Part shown: piece after piece, positions 52,030-59,892 of the stretch
Layout: each line of letters starts with the position of its first letter
Position numbering within the stretch: position 1 is the first letter of the stretch
NCBI GenBank assembly: GCA_963705325.1
Contig: OY970069.1
Coordinates: 2,108,001-2,172,000, forward strand
Source of the DNA: DATARH01 sp963705325
Lineage (GTDB): Bacteria > Pseudomonadota > Alphaproteobacteria > ATCC43930 > CGMCC-115725
Length of the DNA stretch: 64,000 nt
Reading direction: 5' to 3'
Notes under the pieces: model-generated
Told to the model about the DNA's origin: nothing
The model's database searches: none
Seen by the model: the letters and a program-made list of their open reading frames with translations, nothing else
Position numbers and translations under genes: made by a program

Positions 52030-52764
52030 TCAATCCATGACCCGCACGCGTGGCGGCGTCGGCGCGGTGAGCGGGCGGCCGAGTGTGATGTCGGCGACCT
52101 CCTGCAGGTAGCGGCGATAGTCGCGCGTTGCGATGCCGACCGCCCAGCGGCACAACTCGGCTTCGACAGGCTTTTCTATGAATTCCTCGACGATGCGGCG
52201 GCCCATATTGATGTGGCTCTGGTTCTCGACCGCCTGGCTGGTGAAGGCGCCCTTGAGGTCGGGATCGGCCGTCGCTTCGGCCAGCGCCTCCATCCATCCC
52301 ATCTCCAAAATCTTCGGGCCAAGATTGAGCGCAGCGATGCGGATCGTGTGCGGGTAGGTCGCCAAATTGCGCAGCGAGAAGACGTAATAGGCAAGCGACG
52401 AATTGACCGAGAAGGCGCAGGCGGGATCGGCGAACGCCGCTTTCTGAGTGCTGACAAAGCCTTTCTTCAGCAGCACATCCATGTACAGCATCTCGTGCGT
52501 CGACTCGTCGACGATCTGCTTGGAAAACAGGTATTTGAGCGAGGGCGGGAAGTCGTTCATTTCGAGCCCCTGACCCCAGCCGCCATAGATGTAATAGAAC
52601 ATCCGTTCGAGCGCCCAGAGCCGGCCGACGAGGCGGTGTGCGGAGCCGGCGTCGAGCCCGCCATTGCCGACTGCGATCACATCCTCCATCGGCGTCGCGC
52701 GAGCGGCGTCGAGGCTCTTGCCGATCAGCTCCTGCGCCAGCGCCTTCCCCGGAAGGTCACGCAT
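52030..52764 (-). CDS. Second ferritin-like diiron protein, unassigned
   Basis: A 244-aa all-helical protein with a different ligand pattern from its neighbour: E53 in the first long helix (LWALERMFYYIYGGW), E87-x2-H90 (VDESTHEML) and E180-x3-H184 (AVENQSHINMG) instead of E-x2-H. It may be a second subunit of the same enzyme, or a partner with one altered site. It is the first gene of the five-gene minus-strand run and lies 122 bp from the divergent acyl-CoA dehydrogenase gene, whose promoter it shares. The family is not one I can name. Confidence 0.7.
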   Translation of the reverse strand: MRDLPGKALAQELIGKSLDAARATPMEDVIAVGNGGLDAGSAHRLVGRLWALERMFYYIYGGWGQGLEMNDFPPSLKYLFSKQIVDESTHEMLYMDVLLKKGFVSTQKAAFADPACAFSVNSSLAYYVFSLRNLATYPHTIRIAALNLGPKILEMGWMEALAEATADPDLKGAFTSQAVENQSHINMGRRIVEEFIEKPVEAELCRWAVGIATRDYRRYLQEVADITLGRPLTAPTPPRVRVMD

Positions 52765-52886
52765 TCCGTGCCCCTCGCTGTTGTTGCGGTGAGGCTAGCA
52801 CCGATGCCCCTCTTGGTCGAAGGGGCATTCCGATGTAGACAGCGTGTTCCCCGGCGTTTGTCGCCGCGGCGGCAGGGAGGAGCACC

Positions 52887-54092
52887 ATGGATCTTCGCTT
52901 CAGCGCCGACGAACTCGCGTTTCGCGACGAGTTGCGCGCCTTTATCCGCGACAACCTGCCGGCCGATATCCGCGACAAGATGCGGCTCGGCTACGGCGCC
53001 GAGAAGGAAGACACGATCCGCTGGCAGCGCATCCTCAACAAAAAGCATTGGGCGGCCTATAGCTGGCCCAAGGAATGGGGCGGGCCAGGCTGGACGCCGG
53101 TGCAGCGGATGATGTTCCTCGAAGAGAACCAGATGTCCAACGCCCCGGACATGCAGGTGTTCAACGTCACCATGATCGGCCCGGTGCTGATCCAGTTCGG
53201 CACCGACGAGCAGAAAAAGCGCTTCCTGCCGCGCGCCGCCAATGTCGACGATTGGTGGTGCCAGGGCTTCTCGGAGCCGGGCGCCGGCTCCGACCTCGCC
53301 GCCTTGAAGACTGCTGCGAAACGCGTCGGTGATGATTACGTCGTCAACGGCCAGAAGATCTGGACCTCGACCGCGCATATGGCCGATTGGTGCTTCCTGC
53401 TGGTGCGCACCGATCCGAACGCGCCAAAGCGCCAGATGGGCATCACCTTCCTGCTGGTCGACATGAAGACGCCGGGGATCACCGTGCGCCCGATCATCTC
53501 GATCGACGGCACGCATCACCTCAACGAGGTCTTCTTCGACGACGTCAAGGTGCCGGTGTCGATGCGCGTCGGCCCCGAAAACAAGGGCTGGGACGTCGCC
53601 AAGTTCCTGCTCGGTAACGAGCGCACCGGCATCGCCCGGGTCGGCCGCTCGAAGGAGCGGGTCAAGACCGCCAAGGAGAAGGCCCACGATGTGATGCAGA
53701 ACGGCCGCCCGCTGATCGACGATCCCGAATTCCGCCGCCGCGTCGCGCAATTCGAGGTCGATATCAAGGCGCTCGAGATCACCCAGCTGCGCGTCGTCTC
53801 GGCGCACGACAAGGCGCGCGACGGCAAGCCCGACCCGCTCACCTCGGTGCTGAAGATCAAGGGCACCGAGTTGCTGCAGTCGACCACCGAGATGGTGATG
53901 GATGTCGGTGGCCCTCTGTCGATGCCGGATTGGGCGCAGGAGCTGGCCGCGCTCTCCAACGAGCCGGAGCTCGGCCCCGCCTGGGCGACCGAAACCACGC
54001 GCAACTATCTGATGCTGCGCGCCGCCTCGATCTATGGCGGCACCAACGAGATCATGAAGAACATCGTCTCGAAGGCAGTCTTGGGGCTGTAA
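52887..54092 (+). CDS. Acyl-CoA dehydrogenase (FadE-like, first of a pair)
   Basis: A 401-aa FAD acyl-CoA dehydrogenase. The N-terminal helical domain is followed by WWCQGFSEPGAGSDLAALK and NGQKIWTSTAHMADW of the FAD site, then the C-terminal IYGGTNEIMKNIVSKAVLGL. The Glu of the YEGT-type catalytic-base position is replaced by Gly, as in several FadE proteins that work as one half of a heteromer. The next gene is another acyl-CoA dehydrogenase. By family, the pair would introduce an alpha,beta double bond in an acyl-CoA, possibly with a bulky side chain. Confidence 0.92.
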   Translation: MDLRFSADELAFRDELRAFIRDNLPADIRDKMRLGYGAEKEDTIRWQRILNKKHWAAYSWPKEWGGPGWTPVQRMMFLEENQMSNAPDMQVFNVTMIGPVLIQFGTDEQKKRFLPRAANVDDWWCQGFSEPGAGSDLAALKTAAKRVGDDYVVNGQKIWTSTAHMADWCFLLVRTDPNAPKRQMGITFLLVDMKTPGITVRPIISIDGTHHLNEVFFDDVKVPVSMRVGPENKGWDVAKFLLGNERTGIARVGRSKERVKTAKEKAHDVMQNGRPLIDDPEFRRRVAQFEVDIKALEITQLRVVSAHDKARDGKPDPLTSVLKIKGTELLQSTTEMVMDVGGPLSMPDWAQELAALSNEPELGPAWATETTRNYLMLRAASIYGGTNEIMKNIVSKAVLGL

Positions 54093-54103
54093 TCCCGCCA
54101 CCT

Positions 54104-54180
54104 CGTCACCCCCGCGCAAGCGGAGTCCAGGGCAAGCGACGTGCCAGTGGCCCCTGGGTTCCAGCTTCGCGGGAATGACG
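54104..54180. repeat. Inverted repeat (REP-like) between the acyl-CoA dehydrogenase genes
   Basis: The left arm (54104-54132) and right arm (54151-54180) can pair over most of about 29 bp. The right arm carries the CGGGAATGAC-type end seen in many proteobacterial intergenic palindromes. It occupies the spacer between the two acyl-CoA dehydrogenase genes. Confidence 0.65.
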
Positions 54181-54209
54181 ATCCTTCGCAATTCTAGGAT
54201 CATCCGCCT

Positions 54210-55346
54210 ATGGATTTCGAATACACCGAAGAGCAGCGCCTTCTGCGCGAGAGCCTCGACCGGCTGCTCGGCGACAGCTACGGCTTCGACAAGCGCAAGG
54301 CCTATCTCGCCGAACCCGAGGGCTACAGCAAGGCGATGTGGGCGCAATACGCCGAGCTCGGCCTGCTCGGCCTGCCGTTCGCCGAGGAGCATGGCGGGTT
54401 CGGCGGCGGGCCCGTGGACGTGATGATCGTGATGGAGGCGTTCGGCCGGGTCCTGGCGCTCGAACCCTATCTGGCGACCGTGGTGCTCGCCGGCGCCGCG
54501 CTCGGCCACGCCGGCAGCGCGGCGCAGAATGCCGCGCTCGTGCCGCAAATCGCCGAGGGCAGCCTGCGGTTGGCGGTGGCGCACGGCGAGCGCCAGGCGC
54601 GCTACGATCTCAACGATGTGGTGACCACGGCAAAGAAGACGGCGTCGGGCTGGCGGCTCGACGGCGCCAAGAGCGTCGTCGTGCATGGCGACGTCGCCGA
54701 CAGACTGATCGTCAGCGCCCGAATCTCGGGCGACCGCCACGATCCCGATGGGATCGGTCTCTTCCTCGTCGACGCCAAGGCCAACGGGGTCGCGCGGCGC
54801 GCCTACAAGATGCGCGACGGCACCGGCGCGGCCGACATTGCCTTGAGCGATGTCGACGTGGCGAACGCCGACGCGCTCGGCGAGCCGGGGCAGGGGCTTG
54901 CCGCGATCGAGCGGGTGAACGAGGCCGGCATCATGGCGACCTGTGCCGAGGCGGTCGGCAACATGGAAACCATGCTGGCGATGACTATCGAGTACATGAA
55001 AACCCGCGTCCAGTTCGGCAAGGCGATCGGCGAGAACCAGGCGCTGCAGCACCGCGCGACCGAGATGATGATGTCGCTCGAGCAGGGCCGTTCGCTGGCG
55101 ATGCTGGCGGCGATCATGGTCGACGACGATAACGCCGCGCAGCGCGCGCATGATCTCTCGACGGCCAAGGTCGGGGTCGGCCAGGCGGCGCGCTTCGTGT
55201 CGCAAAACGCGGTGCAACTGCATGGCGGCATCGGCATGACCGAGGAATACGCGGTCGGCCATTACTTCCGCCGCTGCATGGTCATCGAGCACAGCTTTGG
55301 CGACACCGGCTACCACCTGTCGAAGCTCGCCGCCCAGATTGCATGA
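54210..55346 (+). CDS. Acyl-CoA dehydrogenase (second of a pair)
   Basis: A 378-aa acyl-CoA dehydrogenase-like protein. It opens MDFEYTEEQRLLRESLDRLL and has the FAD/subunit-contact region LHGGIGMTEEYAVGHYFRR, ending IEHSFGDTGYHLSKLA. No YEGT-type catalytic Glu is visible. With the preceding gene it fits an alpha2beta2 enzyme, as known for FadE pairs of steroid side-chain degradation (ChsE1/E2 and ChsE4/E5). Its stop overlaps the start of a membrane-protein gene (ATGA). Confidence 0.88.
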   Translation: MDFEYTEEQRLLRESLDRLLGDSYGFDKRKAYLAEPEGYSKAMWAQYAELGLLGLPFAEEHGGFGGGPVDVMIVMEAFGRVLALEPYLATVVLAGAALGHAGSAAQNAALVPQIAEGSLRLAVAHGERQARYDLNDVVTTAKKTASGWRLDGAKSVVVHGDVADRLIVSARISGDRHDPDGIGLFLVDAKANGVARRAYKMRDGTGAADIALSDVDVANADALGEPGQGLAAIERVNEAGIMATCAEAVGNMETMLAMTIEYMKTRVQFGKAIGENQALQHRATEMMMSLEQGRSLAMLAAIMVDDDNAAQRAHDLSTAKVGVGQAARFVSQNAVQLHGGIGMTEEYAVGHYFRRCMVIEHSFGDTGYHLSKLAAQIA

Positions 55347-56080
55347 GGCTGCAGCCCGTCTTTCTGATCTGCCTGGTCGTCGCGCCGGCGGTGCTCCTCG
55401 GTATCGAGCTGTTTCATCCGGCGGGCTTCACCGCCCATCCGGGGATGTACGACTTCCTCTCGCAGCCCCAGCCCTACGACCCGCAATACCACGCGCTCGC
55501 CTACCCGGGGCCCGGCTGGTGGTTCCGCATGCACATGATCCAGACCCCGCTGGTCGGGTTTGTCGCGGTGGGTTTGTGGCTGCTCGTCGGCCGGGTCGAG
55601 CGCGCCGATGGCCTGCTTGCCTCGGTGTTGGCCTGCGTCTCGCGCGGCGCGACTTTTGTCTTCCTGATCTACTACACCGCGCTCGACGCGATCGGCGGCT
55701 TCGGCCTGGCGCGCTCGATCATCAACACCGAGCGGCTCGCCGCCGCGGGCCAGCTCACCGCCGATCAGGTCGCTGGGATCAAGCTCTTGCTCGACACCAA
55801 CTGGCAGGATCGCTGGATCGGCGGGGTCGGCTCGTTTGTCAGCCTGACCGGCTCCTGGGCGATTTTCGTGGCCACGGTCGCCGGTGCGCTCGCCTTGCTG
55901 CTGGCGCGCAAGGCGCCATGGCCGGCCTTGATCCTGCTCGTCGGCTTCGGCTGGGAATTGCAGACCAGCCACGCCAGCCCGCACGGCCCGATCGCCTTTG
56001 GTCTGCTGATCGTCGCGGCGCTGTGGATTTGGTGGACGACCCCCGCCCGGCCTAGCGCTCGCCCGCCGGCGGTGGCCTAG
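55343..56080 (+). CDS. Predicted multi-pass membrane protein, unknown
   Basis: A 245-aa protein with about six hydrophobic segments, e.g. VFLICLVVAPAVLLGIELF, LVGFVAVGLWLLVG, FVFLIYYTALDAIGGF, WAIFVATVAGALALLLA and PIAFGLLIVAALWIWW. Its ATG overlaps the acyl-CoA dehydrogenase stop by 4 bp, so it is cotranscribed with the pair. No transport or enzymatic motif is recognised. By context it may relate to uptake or membrane location of the substrate, but that is speculation. Confidence 0.65.
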   Translation: MRLQPVFLICLVVAPAVLLGIELFHPAGFTAHPGMYDFLSQPQPYDPQYHALAYPGPGWWFRMHMIQTPLVGFVAVGLWLLVGRVERADGLLASVLACVSRGATFVFLIYYTALDAIGGFGLARSIINTERLAAAGQLTADQVAGIKLLLDTNWQDRWIGGVGSFVSLTGSWAIFVATVAGALALLLARKAPWPALILLVGFGWELQTSHASPHGPIAFGLLIVAALWIWWTTPARPSARPPAVA

Positions 56081-56163
56081 TCGTCGCTTATTGCTGTCTT
56101 TCGGGGGGCAAATCGCGTGAGGCGACCCATATATCAAATGACGGCGAGCATTGGGAGGCAGCG

Positions 56164-56556
56164 ATGAGCGTCCAACTCAATCACACGATCATCCCGGCAA
56201 AGGACAAATGGGCCTCGGCGAAGTTTCTCGCCGATATCCTCAATCTCGAGGCGGGGCCAGAATGGGGCCATTTCGTGCCGGTGAAGACCGACAACGGGGT
56301 CACGCTCGATTTCGACAATCGCGAGGACTTCCGGCCGCAACACTTCGCGTTTCTGATCAGCGACGCGGAGTTCGACGCCGCCTTCGCCCGCATCCGGGCC
56401 GGCGGCATTCGCTACTATGCCGATCCGCGGCGCAGCAAGCCGGGCGAGATCAACCATTTCCATGGCGGACGCGGGGTCTATTTCGACGACCCGAATGGCC
56501 ACCTGATGGAACTGATCACCCATCCATATAGCGACAAGCCGCAACAGCAGATCTGA
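56164..56556 (+). CDS. VOC/glyoxalase-fold protein
   Basis: A 130-aa vicinal-oxygen-chelate-fold protein. It has NHTIIPAKDKWASAKFLADI, FVPVKTDNGVTLDFDN and GGRGVYFDDPNGHLMELIT, with the metal-ligand His and Glu at the family positions. Members are lyases, isomerases or ring-cleaving dioxygenases. ATG 56164 has GGAGGC before it. It is followed, on the other strand, by an isomerase-like gene. The reaction is unknown. Confidence 0.85.
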   Translation: MSVQLNHTIIPAKDKWASAKFLADILNLEAGPEWGHFVPVKTDNGVTLDFDNREDFRPQHFAFLISDAEFDAAFARIRAGGIRYYADPRRSKPGEINHFHGGRGVYFDDPNGHLMELITHPYSDKPQQQI

Positions 56557-56565
56557 GCGAATAGC

Positions 56566-57195
56566 TCAGGCGGCGAGCATCTCCCTGATGTCGGGCAGGT
56601 GCTCGCTGCCCCAGAACAGCTCGCCGTCGATGACAAAGGTCGGCGTGCCGAACACCCCGGCCGCTTCCGCCTCCTCGCGGATGCGGTTGACCTCGGCCGG
56701 GCCTTCCGCGGCCGCGTAAGCGGCGAACCCGCCGGTGTCGGCCCCGGCCTCTTCCAGCACCGCCGTCACCACCGCGATGTCCTCGATGTCGAGTTCGCGC
56801 TTCCAGAAGCGCTCGAAGACGCGGTCGTGATAGCCGCGCATGATCGCCTCGCCTTGCCGCTTGGCCCACAGCAGGCCGCACGCGCCGAGCACCGTGTCCC
56901 AGATTTTGACCGTGCCGCGGATCGTCAGCCCCTGTTTCTTCGCCTGGCGCCGGCAATCCATGTAGCTGTACTTGACCCGCCGCCATTGATGCGCGCTGCG
57001 TTGCTCCTCGACCACGTTGCCCTTGTCGTCCAGCTTCGCCGAGCCGAGGAAATCCGGGATGTTCAGCACATAGGGCAGGATGTCGAGCTTGACGCCCGGT
57101 ATCGCCTCAAGCGCGTAGGCCGGGTCTTTCGCCAGATAGGCGTAGGGGCTTTTGTAGTCGGTGTAGAGGGTGACGGTTTTGGTCGCGGACATCAT
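56566..57195 (-). CDS. 2-hydroxychromene-2-carboxylate isomerase-like (DsbA-fold) protein
   Basis: A 209-aa thioredoxin-fold protein of the HCCA-isomerase/DsbA group. It has TLYTDYKSPYAYLAKDPAY, with the Ser of the SPY motif at the active-site position, and GVFGTPTFVIDGELFWG with the cis-Pro loop. Such enzymes isomerise aromatic catabolic intermediates with glutathione. The start is one of two adjacent ATGs (57195 or 57192). It is adjacent to the VOC gene, tail-to-tail, consistent with aromatic breakdown. The substrate is unknown. Confidence 0.85.
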   Translation of the reverse strand: MMSATKTVTLYTDYKSPYAYLAKDPAYALEAIPGVKLDILPYVLNIPDFLGSAKLDDKGNVVEEQRSAHQWRRVKYSYMDCRRQAKKQGLTIRGTVKIWDTVLGACGLLWAKRQGEAIMRGYHDRVFERFWKRELDIEDIAVVTAVLEEAGADTGGFAAYAAAEGPAEVNRIREEAEAAGVFGTPTFVIDGELFWGSEHLPDIREMLAA

Positions 57196-57202
57196 TACAG
57201 CT

Positions 57203-57391
57203 TCAAGTTCGTGTCATCCCCGGAAAGTCCGGATCAAACTCCGCCTCGTCAATTTCGATGCCGGATTCCATCAAGGGCTTTGCCCCGTGGAGATCACCGA
57301 TGGCCTTTAGGGTTCCCATCTGGCTGGAACGCGGATTTTGTTTACGCAGATAGTTCAAAACCTCGAATCGATAGACCATCACGCGGGCCAT
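57203..57391 (-). CDS. Small protein of unknown function
   Basis: A 62-aa protein beginning MARVMVYRFEVLN. The ATG at 57391 has GGAG 9 bp upstream; a GTG at 57400 is possible. It contains a polar, acidic C-terminus (IEIDEAEFDPDFPG). Short proteins with this opening are scattered in alphaproteobacteria; I know of no function. Its 3' end is 7 bp from the isomerase-like gene. Confidence 0.6.
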   Translation of the reverse strand: MARVMVYRFEVLNYLRKQNPRSSQMGTLKAIGDLHGAKPLMESGIEIDEAEFDPDFPGMTRT

Positions 57392-57453
57392 CGTTGACAC
57401 TCCGTGTTTGAGGCAATAAGCTGAGTTTATCCTCGTTCTCTCGGAGTATCAAG

Positions 57454-57771
57454 ATGCGCATCTTGGCACGAGGCTACAGTCGGAACGCTGGACATACGCT
57501 CATTATGGATCAGGAAGTCCGCAAAACGCCCGATCAGACTCATCCAAGAGCGAAAGCCGAAGTGCTCTACGTCAACCGGAAGCCAAACGAAGTGGAAATG
57601 TGTGCGGGGCCCATCTCTTTAACCTTGAGCGGTCGCTACTGGGTCACCGTTCAGTTCACCGACGAGGACATCGCTCGGCTATTTATGGAAGCGCATCCAG
57701 AATTTCGCGCTACGGTAGAAGCCATCTACGCCAAGCCTGCGACCCCAATAGCCGCCAACGCTGCCGAGTAG
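57454..57771 (+). CDS. Hypothetical protein (up to 105 aa)
   Basis: A frame encoding up to 105 aa, with its start at 57454 or at the ATG at 57505 (MDQEVRKTPDQTH). The C-terminal half (ISLTLSGRYWVTVQFTDEDI) looks like a compact domain with an acidic helix (EAHPEFRATVEAIYAKP). No signal or membrane segment is seen and I recognise no family. Base composition is less GC-rich than the neighbours. The coding status is supported by frame length only. Confidence 0.5.
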   Translation: MRILARGYSRNAGHTLIMDQEVRKTPDQTHPRAKAEVLYVNRKPNEVEMCAGPISLTLSGRYWVTVQFTDEDIARLFMEAHPEFRATVEAIYAKPATPIAANAAE

Positions 57772-57790
57772 AATTTTGTCATGTCGGGGC

Positions 57791-58942
57791 TTATCCGATC
57801 ACCTTCTCCGCCCGGAGCGCCGCGAGCGTCGCCTTGTCGTAGCCGAGGATCGACGACAGCACCTCGTCGGTGTGCTCGCCGGGCACTGGCACATGGCCGA
57901 CGCGGCCCGGCGTCTTCGACATCTTGATCGTCGCGCCGGGAACGAAGACCTCGCCGGCGACCGCGTCTGGCATCTTCACCAGCATCTCGCGTTCCCACAG
58001 ATGCGGGTCGACCGCGACTTGCGGAATGGTCTTGACCGGCGCCACGGGGATTTCGGCGTCGAGCAGCGTTTTCACCACATGGTCGACGGTGTTCTCGGCG
58101 CACCACTTCGCCACCGCCTGCTTGCGCGCGTCGCCTTGTCCGACCCGGCTGGTAAACCCGGCCGCGCTCGCCTCTTTGTCGCCGGTGGCGATCTGCAGGA
58201 GGCGCGTCGCCATGGCGCTGCCCGAGGCCGAGATCACCACGTGCCCGTCCTTGCATTTGTACGGCGGCCGCCCGCCTTCGCCGCCTTCCTCGCCGGTCAG
58301 CAGGTAATAGGCGGTGGGGATTTCCACCATGGTCAGCGCCGAATCCATCAGGCAGCAATCGACCAGCTGGCCCTCGCCGGTCTTGTCGCGGTGATGCAGC
58401 GCGGCGAGCGTGCCGATTGTCGCGTGCAGCGAGGTGTAGCGGTCGACCAGCGAGGTCGCCGCGCCGAGCGGCGTCCCGACCGGCTTGCCGGTGAGGTCCA
58501 TCAGCCCGCTCATTGCCTGGCCCAACGGGTCGAAGGCCGGGCGCTCGCGATAGGGCCCGTACTGGCCGAACCCGGACACCGAGGTCAGGATGATGTCGGG
58601 CTTGATCTTGCACAAATCTTCGTACGCGAAACCCATCTGCGCCATCGTGCCGGGGCGGAAATTCTCCAGCACCACATCGGCAGTCTTGACCAGCGCGGCG
58701 AAGATCTCCTTGCCCTTCGCCGTGCGCAAATCCATGCACAGGCTTTTCTTGCCGCGGTTGTAGACGGTGAAATAGACGCTGACGCCCTTCACCACCGGCT
58801 CCGAGCGGCGGGTCTCCTCGCCGCCCAGCTTCTCGATCTTGATCACCTCGGCGCCGAGATCGGACATGATCATCCCGCCGCGCGGCCCCGCCTGGTAACG
58901 CGCCAGTTCCAGCACCCGGATGCCGTCGAGCGATCCCGCCAT
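57791..58942 (-). CDS. CaiB/BaiF-type (family III) CoA-transferase
   Basis: A 383-aa family III CoA-transferase, which moves CoA between carboxylates by an Asp-anhydride mechanism. The opening LDGIRVLELARYQAGPRG, the nucleotide-fold GAEVIKIEKLGGEE, VVLENFRPGTMAQ, and the catalytic Asp (about D167 in SLVDRYTSLHATIG) are all visible. It would activate a carboxylic acid to its CoA thioester, feeding the acyl-CoA dehydrogenase and crotonase encoded nearby. Donor and acceptor are unknown. Confidence 0.92.
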   Translation of the reverse strand: MAGSLDGIRVLELARYQAGPRGGMIMSDLGAEVIKIEKLGGEETRRSEPVVKGVSVYFTVYNRGKKSLCMDLRTAKGKEIFAALVKTADVVLENFRPGTMAQMGFAYEDLCKIKPDIILTSVSGFGQYGPYRERPAFDPLGQAMSGLMDLTGKPVGTPLGAATSLVDRYTSLHATIGTLAALHHRDKTGEGQLVDCCLMDSALTMVEIPTAYYLLTGEEGGEGGRPPYKCKDGHVVISASGSAMATRLLQIATGDKEASAAGFTSRVGQGDARKQAVAKWCAENTVDHVVKTLLDAEIPVAPVKTIPQVAVDPHLWEREMLVKMPDAVAGEVFVPGATIKMSKTPGRVGHVPVPGEHTDEVLSSILGYDKATLAALRAEKVIG

Positions 58943-58991
58943 TGTCTTCCTCCCGCCAAGATATGCGCCGTTTCAGGCGCCCATATTGCAC

Positions 58992-59816
58992 CTAAGCTTT
59001 GCCCTTGGCGAACGCCTCCAGCAGCTGGCTCCACGGTGGGTTCTCGCCGACAAAGGTGAAGGTGCCGTGCTCGGCCATCTCGCGCGCCGCGCCCATGAAG
59101 GCGTTGAGCGCGAAGCGCGAGCCGCTGCCGCCGATGCTGATGCGCTTGACCCCGGCCGCGGCCAGCTGGTCGAGCGTCAGCGAGGGGTCGGCATGGGTCA
59201 TCACCACATTGACTGGCTTCGACACCGACGCGACGACGGTGCGGATCGTCTCGAGGTCCTTGAGGCCCGGCGCGTACAGCACGTCGGCGCCGGCTTGCTC
59301 GAAGGCCTGCAGCCGCCGGATCGTCGCGTCAAGGTCGCTGCTGCCGTGGATCAGTTGCTCGGCGCGCGCGGTCAGCACGAAGGGGACCGGCAGCTTCTTC
59401 GCCGCCTCGACTGCCGCATGCACCCGCTCGACCGCGAGGTTGAAGCCGTAGATCGGGTTGGCCCGGTCGCCGGTAAAATCCTCGATCGACCCGCCTGCCA
59501 GCCCGGCCTCACTGGCGCGCGGGATCAGCTTTGCCGCCTCCTCGGGCAAGTCGCCGCCGCAGTTTTCGAGGTCGCCGTTGGTCGGCAGATCGGTCGCCGC
59601 GGCGATCATCCGAGCGTTGTCGATGATCTCGTCGGCGCTGACAAAGCCGCGGCCATGGATGTTGGCGAGGCCGAGGCTGGTCGTCGCCAGCGCCTTGAAG
59701 CCGAACGACGCCAGCAACCGTGCCGTCCCAGCATCCCATGGGTTGGGAATGATGAAGGTGCCGGGTTCGTCGTGCAGCGCGCGAAACGCTGCGGTTTTTT
59801 CCGCTAATGTGCGCAT
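58992..59816 (-). CDS. Isocitrate lyase/PEP mutase-superfamily enzyme
   Basis: A 274-aa TIM-barrel enzyme of the ICL/PEP-mutase superfamily, close to 2-methylisocitrate-lyase-like and oxaloacetate-decarboxylase-like members. It has PGTFIIPNPWDAGTARLL, LPTNGDLENCGG, SIEDFTG and FVLTARAEQLIHG. The canonical isocitrate-lyase Cys motif (KKCGH) is not seen, so true isocitrate lyase is unlikely. It stands between the CoA-transferase (minus) and a divergent crotonase. It could cleave or decarboxylate a 3-carbon or branched acid; the reaction is open. Confidence 0.85.
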   Translation of the reverse strand: MRTLAEKTAAFRALHDEPGTFIIPNPWDAGTARLLASFGFKALATTSLGLANIHGRGFVSADEIIDNARMIAAATDLPTNGDLENCGGDLPEEAAKLIPRASEAGLAGGSIEDFTGDRANPIYGFNLAVERVHAAVEAAKKLPVPFVLTARAEQLIHGSSDLDATIRRLQAFEQAGADVLYAPGLKDLETIRTVVASVSKPVNVVMTHADPSLTLDQLAAAGVKRISIGGSGSRFALNAFMGAAREMAEHGTFTFVGENPPWSQLLEAFAKGKA

Positions 59817-59892
59817 GACCTGCCTCCCTGGCGCCGCTAGCTGAGGCTGATACTATCGACCCGGCATCGTCGCCAGGGAAGGAGCGCCGGAC

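Noticed and set aside
52725..55316. An 863-codon frame opposite the acyl-CoA dehydrogenases
   Set aside because: It is a shadow of the two strong acyl-CoA dehydrogenase genes; no motif of its own.
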